Positions 28,942 to 39,448 of a stretch of DNA of 64,000 nt are shown piece after piece. The stretch is from Halochromatium sp. (lineage in GTDB: Bacteria > Pseudomonadota > Gammaproteobacteria > Chromatiales > Chromatiaceae). The notes beneath the pieces were generated by a model. The model did no database searches and was not told the DNA's origin. It worked only from the letters and a program-made list of their open reading frames with translations. Position 1 is the first letter of the stretch. Each line of letters begins with the position of its first letter. The translations under genes were made by a program, and so were the position numbers. The stretch lies in contig POWB01000006.1 of assembly GCA_010912705.1 (NCBI GenBank), forward strand, positions 23,854-87,853, written 5' to 3'.

Positions 28942-30390
28942 ATGATGCTGGGTGGAAGTGTATGGCTGAAGAGTGATTGGGCGCTAGGCAGAAGATATCA
29001 AAAAGGGCACACAGTGCTATGGTCATTGGCTGCTGTACTCAGCATCCTGATAAGCATCGCGGCTTTCTTTACGGAATACCCTTATCTTGCCGTTATTCCA
29101 TCTGCTGGGCTCGTGCTTTTGATTCTTGCGATCGAAAGACCTCAAGTCATTCTCTATACGATCATATTCCTGATCCCCTTTGGCCGGTTTCGTTCCCTCG
29201 GAGGACCGCTGAAGGAAATTCAAATTCACTGGATACTTGCGGCAGCGCTTCTCGCAGTCTTAATGATTCGCTTGATCGTCGATCGCAATTTTATTAGGCG
29301 TTTTCAGTCGAATATCTTGTTGTGGATCTTTCTGTTTATAGTAATAAGCTTGCTTTCTTCGGTATTTACAAAATTCCCTAATACTTCGATAGAGCAGATC
29401 GTGCTCAATGTTATCGCAATAGTTTTTATTATTTTAGTAATAGCGTTTGCAGATCGTGACTCGGTGATGTCACACATTCCTCTACTCATTGCTATTTCAG
29501 TGTCCATAGGAGCATTTCTTGCAGTTATAGGTAATGCGTTCGAGATCTCCATGTTTGTTCAGGAAGTAGGCGACTCCTTTGCCCGCAGTTATGGTGCGAC
29601 AACCGATGCGAATAGTCTGGCTCTATCTATCATAGTAGCGTTGCCGTTCGTTATCTTCCTGATCATACACGGTCGGTCACCCTGGATACGATTCATAGCC
29701 ATCTTGATGTTGCTAACAAATCTTGGAGGAATCGTCGTAACTTTTTCGCGCAGTGGAGGGCTTGTTACGGCTGCCCTCTTGATGTCAGCACTATTTCTTA
29801 ATCGAAAACGTTTCAAAGTTCGACATACTGGCATATTTTTTGCTGGGGCTTGCATCGTTTTGCTCGGATTAGCAGTAACGGTGCCAGAAAGCTATTGGGA
29901 GCGACAGGCAACACTTGGTTCCTCTGAAAAAGATCGATCTCTCAGTCGCCGCAGTGCATACGTCATTGTTGCCTATGATGCATTTCTTCAGCGCCCAATT
30001 CTCGGCCATGGCCCAGGAACTTATCGCGATATATATGCTCAGAGCCGTTTTGCCATTCTTTATCAAAGAGGTGATGAGAGTCTTCGGCGCTACGCACACA
30101 ATACTTATCTCGAGGTGATAGTTGGAACTGGAATAGTTGGTTCTCTGGTGTTCGGCATGCTTCTTCTTGCAACTCTCAGGAATTTTTTTAGAGCAAGGCG
30201 ATATTTCGCTGCTATTAAAGATAGTGTGCATACAGAGGAGCTAAATTACTATATCTTATCATTCTGTTTTATGCTGCTCTATCTGATGATGTATAGCGAT
30301 GTATTCCAGAAGTTTCTTCTCGTAGCAATTGGTTGGTCTCAAGTCTGGGTGAGAGTGGCTAAGGATGACAAAGACCATTCTCGAAATTGA
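28942..30390 (+). CDS. O-antigen ligase/polymerase family membrane protein
   Basis: Multiple TMs; VTFSRSGGLVTAALL, FLQRPILGHGPGTYRDIY...RYAHNTYLEVIVGTGIVGSLVF. Confidence 0.87.
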   Translation: MMLGGSVWLKSDWALGRRYQKGHTVLWSLAAVLSILISIAAFFTEYPYLAVIPSAGLVLLILAIERPQVILYTIIFLIPFGRFRSLGGPLKEIQIHWILAAALLAVLMIRLIVDRNFIRRFQSNILLWIFLFIVISLLSSVFTKFPNTSIEQIVLNVIAIVFIILVIAFADRDSVMSHIPLLIAISVSIGAFLAVIGNAFEISMFVQEVGDSFARSYGATTDANSLALSIIVALPFVIFLIIHGRSPWIRFIAILMLLTNLGGIVVTFSRSGGLVTAALLMSALFLNRKRFKVRHTGIFFAGACIVLLGLAVTVPESYWERQATLGSSEKDRSLSRRSAYVIVAYDAFLQRPILGHGPGTYRDIYAQSRFAILYQRGDESLRRYAHNTYLEVIVGTGIVGSLVFGMLLLATLRNFFRARRYFAAIKDSVHTEELNYYILSFCFMLLYLMMYSDVFQKFLLVAIGWSQVWVRVAKDDKDHSRN

Positions 30391-30748
30391 GTGCCGGGAG
30401 CAAGTTATTGTCTAATCATTTGTAATTTAACTGTGATTATTGCCAATCTGCGTAATAAATGGCGGCATAATAAAATGGGCGATAGGTAAGACATGGAGAG
30501 GAGACCATAGCAATCGACTGAATGGCTTCGGAAAAGGATCGGTAAATTCCTCGCTTGGCGACTTGAAAGGCAACCGAAATTGGCGGTTCCCTTAGTTAAT
30601 TTTAGCTCCATAGGTTACGCTAATCCGGCGCTCTTGCCATTCCTTGATGAGAAAGTGCTTGATCGCTCACCGAAATACTAGGTCAACTTTTGATCAAGGC
30701 TATTAACCGTTACAAAAAACGTAAATTTGCTCACTGGCTATCGATTCG

Positions 30749-31456
30749 TTAGTGTTTTGTTAGCTTATATTTTTCTAGCATTTCTTTAATTTCTTTTGGG
30801 GAGTTAAACATCAGTATATCTATAATAGACAGAGATGGCTGAAACTCGAATTGGAATTGCTTATATATTGGCAGGTCAGATTCGAGAAAGCTTAGTTGTA
30901 TATTTTGTCGTTTGAAGCTTTCGTTGTCATACAGTTCTTTTCCTCCAATTAGGTTTATGTAGTGATTTGAAGATAGTGCCTTATTGATCGCTATGACTTT
31001 TTCTTTGGATTTTAGTTTATGATCGATATCAATGGTTGAAGAAACAATTAATGGGGTAACTATTCCAAGATAACTGCAAACCTGCTCGATTGAGTTATAG
31101 ATGTAGTCGAAAAGGTTGTTTTTTTCGCATAGAAAAATATCTTTTACTAGCGGGAACGCTTTTTCGAATTGGGGGGCTTTTCTATAGCCATTTTGTATTT
31201 GGTGTAATATTTTTTTGATTTGCTCCCTAGCGTTCTCTGCTAGGAATCGATTTTTGACATCGATATAGCTAGAGTCTTTCTTGAGAGGCAGGGTAAAAAG
31301 TACCTTTTTGCCGTTTAGCAAGATGTAATTTCGATAGAACCAGCCGCTTTTTGAAAACTGAATATTATCATACACTACAAAACAATCTACGGCATTAACT
31401 AGCTGCCAGTATCCGATATATGGAAAAAAGTACGGCTGCATTATTGCCAGTTTCAT
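30749..31456 (-). CDS. WbqC family protein
   Basis: MKLAIMQPYFFPYIGYWQLVNAVDCFVVYDNIQFSKSGWFYRNYILLNGKKVLFTLPLKK is characteristic. Confidence 0.93.
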   Translation of the reverse strand: MKLAIMQPYFFPYIGYWQLVNAVDCFVVYDNIQFSKSGWFYRNYILLNGKKVLFTLPLKKDSSYIDVKNRFLAENAREQIKKILHQIQNGYRKAPQFEKAFPLVKDIFLCEKNNLFDYIYNSIEQVCSYLGIVTPLIVSSTIDIDHKLKSKEKVIAINKALSSNHYINLIGGKELYDNESFKRQNIQLSFLESDLPIYKQFQFEFQPSLSIIDILMFNSPKEIKEMLEKYKLTKH

Positions 31457-31661
31457 TTATTTATCACTAGTGTTTTGCTCGTTTTGACTGTGCTATTTCT
31501 TGTCGCCGTCAGGCCCACTGGGGTCATTAAATGGCAATTCTGAGTACCAACGCTCTCCCCATCTTTCCGGCAGACAACCGATAGCAAACGTGTAATCTTT
31601 TTGACTTCCGTCGCTAGTCCATAACAAACTAACAAGTCTAGCATTTTTTAATGCCGAGGGC

Positions 31662-32765
31662 TTAATCTTTCCTTGCGAGAAAAAGCAAGCCGTTCCAGAT
31701 ACGTCTCATGCTTCGCCGTGCAGTATATTCAAGAAGCATATATCCTCTGAACAACCGAGATCTAAATCTGGGGTCTTGAGAACAAATTGATACCAAAGCG
31801 TAATTAATGGCCGCATGGTTCCGTCTTTTCATTGCTGAGTAGAATATTTTCTGAAGGCGAATATGAACGATTGAGCGACGCAGGCGCGGTGGGCAGTTAT
31901 GATGATTAAAGCTATGATAGCAGAAATCTAGGATATTGAACTCAAAATCAAGAGCAGCAATGGCATTAGATGGATTTGATATCGTATCCGCCCTCCGTCG
32001 GTAAGTCGACGTAGAAATGTCATGAAATTTTGCTTTAGTCATTCTTAGTGCCATGAACCAAGTGCAAATATCCCCGGCCTTAAATCTTTCTGACCTAAAC
32101 GCGATGGGGTCCGATGCATGCGCTTGATTTAATATTGATGTCCTGATCACGGTTGTGCATGTCGCAATGTAGTTCTCTTTAAGCAAATGCCAACATGCGT
32201 CCGTTGACCAAGATCTCACCGGAGATACTGCTCTAATCCCCTTTGCGCTCACATTACTTATCCTCTTGTTTTTCTTCTCCAACAATAGATCATAGTCGGT
32301 GTAAGAGAGTCCAAACTCACTATTGTCTTCTAAGAAGTCAACCTGCAACTGTAGTTTTCCGCAGTCATGCCAGTAGTCATCACCCTCGCAGAACGCTATG
32401 TACTTGCCACGACACGCTCTAAAAAGGCGAAGTTCGTTGCGTAGCACACCTACATTCTTGTCTGACGTAATCACCCGGATCATACTAGGCTGGCGTTGCG
32501 CATAGCGCATAACAATGTTAAGGGTGTTATCAATTGATTTATCTTCCCCAATAAGCAACTCAAATTTAAAGTTGGTCCTTTGATTAATGACGCCCTCTAT
32601 AGCCTCTCCAATGTAAGCTTCGTGATTGTAAGTCAACATACATACGCTGACTAGCGGTTTGCCAACTAGTGCATCAGAGTCGCAGAATTCGGTCCCTGGA
32701 ATATCGTCAACATCAATAATGGGATAGTTCAAACTATCTTTGAGTCTGTAGGTTTTATCCATCAT
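31662..32765 (-). CDS. Glycosyltransferase family 2
   Basis: VSVCMLTYNHEAYIGEAIEGVINQRTNFKFELLIGEDKSIDNTLNIVMRYA, ACRGKYIAFCEGDDYWHDCGKLQLQVDFLE. Confidence 0.9.
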   Translation of the reverse strand: MMDKTYRLKDSLNYPIIDVDDIPGTEFCDSDALVGKPLVSVCMLTYNHEAYIGEAIEGVINQRTNFKFELLIGEDKSIDNTLNIVMRYAQRQPSMIRVITSDKNVGVLRNELRLFRACRGKYIAFCEGDDYWHDCGKLQLQVDFLEDNSEFGLSYTDYDLLLEKKNKRISNVSAKGIRAVSPVRSWSTDACWHLLKENYIATCTTVIRTSILNQAHASDPIAFRSERFKAGDICTWFMALRMTKAKFHDISTSTYRRRADTISNPSNAIAALDFEFNILDFCYHSFNHHNCPPRLRRSIVHIRLQKIFYSAMKRRNHAAINYALVSICSQDPRFRSRLFRGYMLLEYTARRSMRRIWNGLLFLARKD

Positions 32766-32817
32766 ATTGTTCCTGTGTCTTTTTGTTGAGAGTTGTTTGT
32801 AGTCGACTAGGCAGATT

Positions 32818-34284
32818 CTAGACTTTGCCCTGATTCTGACCTGCCGCCTTAAGCGCTAGTACTGCGTACTTTAAGGCCCAATTCCGAAGAGTGAGAAATG
32901 CAGTGAGCCGCAGGCTGTAACACCAGAGTGTATATGCGAGCACGCCGATGAGAACCTTTAAAGTCAAATTCAGATGTGCTGATGAGATTTGAAACAAGTC
33001 GACACAGAGTATAGAAATAGCCATTACAATTGAAGCAGCTGCGTAAGAGGCTATGTCATGAAACTGAGCCCAGATAGAATAGTGAAGCATTTTTTTTGTG
33101 AAGTAGGAGTTTACGAACAAGGCGATGACTGATGCTACCACCTGTCCCCAGATGATTGCTCCCACGCCCCATAGAATGCAGACGATCAATATCGGATACT
33201 CAATCAATGCCCTAATAACTGCGAGTCGAAAAAAGATATCAGCTCGACCTTGCGCTTTCAAAACAACGAGGTTCACAACATGTATCGGATAGAGAATTCC
33301 TAGTAAACAGAAAAGTTGCAGAAAAGGAATACTTGATTCCCACTTCTCCGTCAGCAAAATTGGAATTAGAATTGGTGCAGTCATGGCTAAACCAATCATC
33401 ATTGGAAAAATGATCAGGGAAAGCATCTGCAGTGCTTTGCGGGTAAGGCTTACTAAGGCATCTTTGTCTTTCTGAACACGGGACAGGGAAGAGAAAAGAA
33501 CGCGTTCGGCCGCCGAGCATATATTAGTAACTGGAAGTAGCGCGAGCATTAACGAGAAGTTGTAGAATGCAAGCAGTGCAGGAGGGAACAGCCTACCGAT
33601 AATTAATGTCATTATATTTTTTTCAATCGCACCAAGAAAACTTGACGCAATTAGATTTCCACTAAATGCTATTGTTTCTTCAACACGTTGCAGACTGAAC
33701 TCTAACCTAGGAGTCCAGTGCCCGACAAAAAGGACCGCAAGGGTATACAATGTACTTGCGCTCAATGTATAGACAACAAGGCTCCAGATCCCAAATCCCA
33801 TGTAGGCCATGGATACACCGATAACGCCTGAGAAAACAACTGAAAAGCTAGTTGAGGCGAGAATGGCTTTAAACCTCAGTCGACGAAGGAGCAGTGCGGT
33901 TGGAACAACCCCTATGGACTTTAGAATCAGATTGAGAGATAGCCAGTAGCCTATATATTCCAAAGGTGGCTGCTTATAAAATGTCGCAATCCATGGCGCG
34001 GCAAAGAAGAAAGCCGCAGCCATAATTAAGCCCACTGCAATTGTAAAGTAGAAGGAAGACGAAATATCGATCTCGTCGATTTTTTCTTTCTGTACGAGGG
34101 CCTGGCCCAACCCTCCATCGACAAGTATCTGAAAGAATGAGAGAAATGCCATCACCATGGCGATCCAGGCAAACTCATCGGGGGGCAGTACCCGTGCCAT
34201 AAGAATGGCGATAAGCGCGGGTACACCCACCCTCGCAATCCTTTCTAAGAAACTCCAAAAGGAAGCTGATCCTACCGTTGTCAA
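32818..34284 (-). CDS. Polysaccharide flippase (Wzx-type, MOP superfamily)
   Basis: SFLERIARVGVPALIAILMARVLPPDEFAWIAMVMAFLSFFQILVDGGLGQALVQKEKI; repeated TM segments. Confidence 0.9.
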   Translation of the reverse strand: MTTVGSASFWSFLERIARVGVPALIAILMARVLPPDEFAWIAMVMAFLSFFQILVDGGLGQALVQKEKIDEIDISSSFYFTIAVGLIMAAAFFFAAPWIATFYKQPPLEYIGYWLSLNLILKSIGVVPTALLLRRLRFKAILASTSFSVVFSGVIGVSMAYMGFGIWSLVVYTLSASTLYTLAVLFVGHWTPRLEFSLQRVEETIAFSGNLIASSFLGAIEKNIMTLIIGRLFPPALLAFYNFSLMLALLPVTNICSAAERVLFSSLSRVQKDKDALVSLTRKALQMLSLIIFPMMIGLAMTAPILIPILLTEKWESSIPFLQLFCLLGILYPIHVVNLVVLKAQGRADIFFRLAVIRALIEYPILIVCILWGVGAIIWGQVVASVIALFVNSYFTKKMLHYSIWAQFHDIASYAAASIVMAISILCVDLFQISSAHLNLTLKVLIGVLAYTLWCYSLRLTAFLTLRNWALKYAVLALKAAGQNQGKV

Positions 34285-34329
34285 AGCGAGCCTCGATAGT
34301 CTGTTAGTTGCATGAAGGTGCGCCAGTGA

Positions 34330-34425
34330 TCAAAATAGTTCGAAGTCCTGGAGCATTGTACGGATTACCTTGCTGGTGTTAAACATCAGGATGCCAATAA
34401 TAGATAGATTTGCAATGAATGGCGA
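34330..34425 (-). pseudogene. Remnant of a wbqC-like gene (C-terminal fragment)
   Basis: IANLSIIGILMFNTSKVIRTMLQDFELF aligns with the intact WbqC tail PSLSIIDILMFNSPKEIKEMLEKYKL; shared DNA gttaaacatcag...ataatagа-like stretch at both sites. Confidence 0.7.
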
Positions 34426-35395
34426 GCCTTGCTTTTGATTTCTCGCTGATACTGATTCATGGCAAGAGAGCGGCCAGCGACAGCAAGACAGCTGAGGCTG
34501 AGCAATCACGGTAGCGCGAGGGGTGGTGTCTGTTAAATCCCCGAAGAGTGCGAACCATGCTCGCTCTGCCATTGACCATTATAGTCTTTTTGTACTCGTT
34601 TGCTGTGCTGTTTACCTTATTCAACATGGGCGCATGCACAGGTACTGGTGATCGGTACTTTGCCCACGTTGGGTCCCTGCGCAGACTATGGCGCTGAGTT
34701 CGATGAGGCTTTCCGGTGCCGCTGCTTCGATTGCTACCATCGTATGTGCAACTGGGAGCACTGGTCAGGACTGCGCTGAGCGCAATCTGACTGGGGCTGT
34801 TACTACTTGCCTCACAGCCCGTGAAATATCATGGCGAGCGACTAGACCCTGGAGTGCCAGTTCGGGCAGCGAATTCGCGCTGAGAGAGAATATCGATGCG
34901 GCGAGTCCTCGCCCCACATAACTGACTCCACGCCTGTACTCGGCTACAGAGATATGATACAATTAAGTATGACTCGTGTTGCTGAAAACGCTGTAGATTC
35001 TCATACTGTCCGCGGACGATTTCGCTATCGAAGTGCCCCAACGGCCAGAGATTTTACGCCGTATAGTTAATCCCGAACTGAGAAGTCATGAGACTGCACA
35101 TAGCCAAATCGGCCTCTCTATTTAAATGCTAGCTGCAGGTCTGCAACGCGCTAAATAGCAAAGAGACTTATGATGACTCGTTCTGGCCCCTGACTTCAAC
35201 CTGACAAGGCCTTGATGATCTCTTAGCTTGATATCTAAGCATAGCGGCCAACGACTAAAATTTAAGTCAGTACATATTTCTCTTTCTCTACAGTTATTGG
35301 GCTAGCCACAGCAGATGTATCAAGGCCGCTGAAAACAGCGATGAATTTTCATAACTGAACTTGCTACGAGCGCGATCAGCATTGATTTAACCAAC

Positions 35396-36643
35396 ATGGC
35401 GCGTGAAATGTATCCTAGCTACGAGCAGCTGCGAAGGCTTAGTCAGCGCTTCGGTAACTCCTTCTATATCGCTTACCCGGATCGGTATGCATCCAACATT
35501 TCTAACTTCCTATTGCCATTGAGGGCCATTTATCCGAATACAAATCTCGGATATTCTTTAAAAACTAATTATCTACCCGCTTTCTTTAAAAAAGCCTTAT
35601 CACGTGGCCTCTACGCTGAGGTCGTATCTCGGATGGAATACGACCTGGCTTTAATGATTGGCGCTACGCCTAATCGAATCATATTCAACGGGCCAGTAAA
35701 GACTCTTGAGGACATGCGGATTTCTTTACTGGGGGGTGCTCGGGTTAACCTCGAATGCCACACCGAAGTCGATATGCTCGAGTCGATTTCCCGGATACAT
35801 CCTGACTACGATTTTGAAGTTGGGCTTAGGTGTAACTTCGACCTCGGAGAAAGCGGCCGTTCCCGATTTGGATTCGATGCCGATAACGGCGATCTACAAT
35901 TGGCGTTCCGACGTATAAACGATCTACCACGCTGCCGAGTAAGCGGCCTCCATTTCCACTACTCCCGTGATAGAACTGCTGCATCATATCGGACACGGAG
36001 TGAAAAAATAGTACGTATCAGCAACGAGTTGTTTATGGCAGAACCTCCCGATTTTCTAGACCTCGGAGGTGGTTTCGCAGGGCCAATGAGCGACGAGCTC
36101 AGAAAACAGCTGCCCTTCACGGCGCCAAGTTTTGATGAGTATGCGGAAGCAATTGCTGCACCAATCGCACGAACATTCGGCATCAGCAACGGCCCCGAAC
36201 TGATCCTAGAGCCCGGGGTCGCGATGGTCGGCGATACTATGGACTTCATATCGTACGTTTTTTCTATTAAGAACATCGCAGGTCAGCGCTATGCTGTCAC
36301 TACTGGGAGCTATCAAAACATCAAGCCTTCCGTCAACGATATTAATCCTCCTCTGTCTGTCATTTCTGCGGCTGGTGCCAGTAATTCTAACGTCGCAATA
36401 CCAACCGACGTCGTGGGCTATACCTGTATGGAACAGGATATGCTTTTCCGCGGTCTGACTGTTCCGATTGATGCGGGTGACTATGTCTTGATTTCTAATG
36501 CCGGTGCTTATTCCTTCGTTTTCAAACCACCGTTCATATCCCCCGCACCTGCGATTTTAAGCTACGACCAGCCGTCTGGTGACTGGATAGCACTGCGACT
36601 TCCCGAAACAGTACAGGATTTAATGGCAGGATATGTAATCTGA
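35396..36643 (+). CDS. PLP-dependent decarboxylase, fold type III (LysA/ornithine decarboxylase-like)
   Basis: NLGYSLKTNYLPAFFKKALSRGLYAEVVSRMEYDLAL (PLP lysine), GLHFHYSRDR, FLDLGGGFAGP, LILEPGVAMVGDTMDF, GYTCMEQDMLF (active-site Cys/Asp context), NAGAYSFVFKPPF. Confidence 0.9.
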   Translation: MAREMYPSYEQLRRLSQRFGNSFYIAYPDRYASNISNFLLPLRAIYPNTNLGYSLKTNYLPAFFKKALSRGLYAEVVSRMEYDLALMIGATPNRIIFNGPVKTLEDMRISLLGGARVNLECHTEVDMLESISRIHPDYDFEVGLRCNFDLGESGRSRFGFDADNGDLQLAFRRINDLPRCRVSGLHFHYSRDRTAASYRTRSEKIVRISNELFMAEPPDFLDLGGGFAGPMSDELRKQLPFTAPSFDEYAEAIAAPIARTFGISNGPELILEPGVAMVGDTMDFISYVFSIKNIAGQRYAVTTGSYQNIKPSVNDINPPLSVISAAGASNSNVAIPTDVVGYTCMEQDMLFRGLTVPIDAGDYVLISNAGAYSFVFKPPFISPAPAILSYDQPSGDWIALRLPETVQDLMAGYVI

Positions 36644-36697
36644 ACACTGTTAAGCCGATTTCAGATTGGCCAGGCTATAGACTGAGGAGAAAACTGC

Positions 36698-37696
36698 TTG
36701 AACATTCTCTTGTCATGCGTTGGAAGACGCACCTACATAGCTGACTTTCTCAGACCTTATCTACAGGTTGGAGAGAAGATAATCGGCACGAGCAGTGTCG
36801 CGCTAACGCCGGGCTTTTCCTTCTGCGATTTGGGTGTCATCGTACCCCCAATCTGTCATGAAGAGTATATCCCTGCGGTTCTTGATGTCTGCAACAAACT
36901 CGAAGTAGGCGGTGTTCTTTCACTGTTTGATCAAGATATAGATAGACTCTCTAACTTCCGAGACGATTTTCTTGACGCGGGAATTTCGCCCGTTTTCCCT
37001 AGCGCCGACGTAAGCCGGATCTGCTTTGATAAAGTTGCGACCGCAAATTTTCTAAAAGAACACAGGTTTCACGGGCCAAAGACTTTCTCCGACCTGAATG
37101 GTACTAGAGAGGCGCTGAGAGAGGGTAGCCTGCATTTCCCCTTATTCGTCAAGCCCCGTTACGGATTTGCCAGCGAGCACGTCTTTATCGCTCGCAATGA
37201 CGCCGAGCTTGAAGTTTTTTTTAATTATAGAAATGACATGATCGTGCAAGAGAAGCTAAGAGGTAAGGAACACAGTTTTGATGTGTGTTCCAATCTGGAT
37301 GCAGAGCCTTTAGCAGCAGTCTTCAAGGAGAAGCTTGCCATGCGCGCTGGCGAGACTGACCAAGCTCGAACCATTTACGACCCCGAGCGTCTGGAGCTCG
37401 CGTTTCGACTTGCACGTACCCTTGGCTGTCCCGGCCCCCTGGATATTGATCTTTTTATCGATGGAGACCGTGCCGCTGTGCTTGAATTTAACCCACGATT
37501 TGGAGGTGGCTATCCTGCATCAGCTTGTGCCGGGGCTGATTTTCCCCGTATCTTGGTCGAGCTAATGCGATATGGTACCTACACTCCTGATACCCTCAGC
37601 TACCGAAATCAGGTTTTTATGATGAAGTCATACCAGATCATCTGCGGAACCGAGGAAGAGCTCAACGATAATGTTGTTTATGCCAGCGATATTTGA
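36698..37696 (+). CDS. ATP-grasp domain ligase (CPSase-large-like), TTG start
   Basis: HFPLFVKPRYGFASEHVFIARNDAEL, IVQEKLRGKEHSFDVCSN, LGCPGPLDIDLFIDGDRAAVLEFNPRFGGGYPASACAGAD; aggaga Shine-Dalgarno before TTG. Confidence 0.9.
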   Translation: MNILLSCVGRRTYIADFLRPYLQVGEKIIGTSSVALTPGFSFCDLGVIVPPICHEEYIPAVLDVCNKLEVGGVLSLFDQDIDRLSNFRDDFLDAGISPVFPSADVSRICFDKVATANFLKEHRFHGPKTFSDLNGTREALREGSLHFPLFVKPRYGFASEHVFIARNDAELEVFFNYRNDMIVQEKLRGKEHSFDVCSNLDAEPLAAVFKEKLAMRAGETDQARTIYDPERLELAFRLARTLGCPGPLDIDLFIDGDRAAVLEFNPRFGGGYPASACAGADFPRILVELMRYGTYTPDTLSYRNQVFMMKSYQIICGTEEELNDNVVYASDI

Positions 37697-37986
37697 ATTT
37701 GATGAAGGACCTGAATTCGAGGCCTTCTTGTTGAGCTCGATTTGGGCATCGGTTTGGATTGGGCTAAGTCAACGCGGGCCGCAATCTTTCAGGGTTGCGT
37801 AGGACGAAGCACTACCCGAGCCCAACCGCATGCTAAGCATGCCGTCCCTTTTTCAACTAGTGCTAAGGAGGAATATCCGCTTGACCGATAGCCGCAAGGC
37901 GTCGACACTCTGTAAACCGATGCCGCGGGAGATTGTTCTCATGGGGTTAGCCCGATGATGCGGGATCGCCAGGAATTCAGAAAATT

Positions 37987-39117
37987 ATGAGTAACCCGAT
38001 CTACGTTACACAACCGTTTCTACCCCCATTGGACGATTTTGTCCCCTACCTCAAAGATATCTGGGACAGCAAAGTCCTTACCAATGGTGGTCCCATGCAT
38101 GAGAGGCTTGAGAAAGCTCTTGGGGAGTACCTTGGGGTAGAAAATGTTTCCTTATTTGCTAATGGTACAGTGGCGCTGGTAACCGCTTTACAGGCGTTAC
38201 GCATAAAGGGGGAGGTTATAACCACGCCGTACTCCTTTGTCGCAACAGCCCACTCCCTTCTCTGGAATGGAATTAAGCCGGTTTTTGTCGATATCGAGCC
38301 TGATGGCTGGAATATGGACCCGGCAATGATTGAGGCCGCGATAACCGCTGAAACGATGGCGATCATGCCCGTCCATTGCTATGGAACGCCATGTGATATC
38401 AACGCAATCCAGGAAATTGCAGATATTTACAATCTTCGCATTATTTATGACGCGGCTCATGCTTTTGGTGTTCGTGATGAGCGGGGCAGCCTGGTTCGTC
38501 ATGGTGACTTGAGTATCCTTAGCTTTCATGCAACAAAGGTATTTACTACCTTCGAAGGTGGCGCCATCATCTCGCCGGACGCACGGACTAAGAAGTATAT
38601 TGATCGCTTGAAGAATTTTGGCTTTGTTGATGAGACTACCGTTGTTGGTTTCGGTATCAATGGTAAAATGAATGAAGTGCAGGCTGCGCTAGGCTTACTT
38701 GAATTAAAGCATATTGAAAAAGCGCTAACAAAAAGGAAACTTGTTGACCGTGCATACAGGGAAAAATTAGCTGGAATCGCGGGGCTTAGGCTTATTGATC
38801 GACCACTGCTGGCAGCGGACAACTTTGCCTATTTCCCTGTATTGATAGAAGCCGAGTATCCGCTTAGTCGTGATGAACTGTACGAGTTTTTGCGCCAGAA
38901 CAACATTTTTGCACGCAGATACTTCTATCCACTCATATCCGACTTTCAGATTTACAAGACTATGACTAAGCAAGTCGGTAACGAATATCCGGTTGCTCGC
39001 GCGACCGCGGAAAGAGTATTGTGTCTTCCCATTTATCCCGATCTTGAGCCTGCCGACCAGAACAGGATTTGTGAATTGATTCGGTCAGGAACGCACGAAA
39101 GCCCAGCAAACCGGTGA
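37987..39117 (+). CDS. DegT/DnrJ/EryC1/StrS-family aminotransferase
   Basis: IYVTQPFLPPLDDFVPYLKDIWDSKVLTNGGPMHERLEKALGEYLGVENVSLFANGTVALVTALQAL, DAAHAFGV, LSFHATKVFTTFEGGAII. Confidence 0.95.
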   Translation: MSNPIYVTQPFLPPLDDFVPYLKDIWDSKVLTNGGPMHERLEKALGEYLGVENVSLFANGTVALVTALQALRIKGEVITTPYSFVATAHSLLWNGIKPVFVDIEPDGWNMDPAMIEAAITAETMAIMPVHCYGTPCDINAIQEIADIYNLRIIYDAAHAFGVRDERGSLVRHGDLSILSFHATKVFTTFEGGAIISPDARTKKYIDRLKNFGFVDETTVVGFGINGKMNEVQAALGLLELKHIEKALTKRKLVDRAYREKLAGIAGLRLIDRPLLAADNFAYFPVLIEAEYPLSRDELYEFLRQNNIFARRYFYPLISDFQIYKTMTKQVGNEYPVARATAERVLCLPIYPDLEPADQNRICELIRSGTHESPANR

Positions 39118-39448
39118 TTGTGCGGCACAGGCCGTTGGGTAAGCGCAGTTCTTCCGTTCTTAGCCTTGTGAAACTTGCCGACCCTGGCGTGCACGCAGGT
39201 TATTTAGCTGCAGCTAGACTTCAGCACCCTCGTGTAGCCATCCAAATAGTGTATTATGTTTTTCTGTCTCATAAATGCTTACTTCTCGTTTACATAAAAG
39301 ATAATAATTGCTCTTTACTGAAGGGGGTCGTTAAGCCCCTTGCGTTTTAGGGTCATTACGCCTACCTCTCGGCGGGGCGGCCGAAAACGGTGCAAGACCT
39401 CTTTACACCATGGGGTTGACTACCGACTTGAACTTAAGGTGATTATCG

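Noticed and set aside
31453-31644. 63-aa minus ORF between WbqC and GT2
   Set aside because: No motif match; possibly decayed DNA but not supportable as a gene.
37829-37854. gcatgc-taa-gcatgc hairpin followed by a short T run
   Set aside because: Only a 6-bp stem, T run offset by several bases and ~130 bp after the ATP-grasp gene; too weak to call a terminator.
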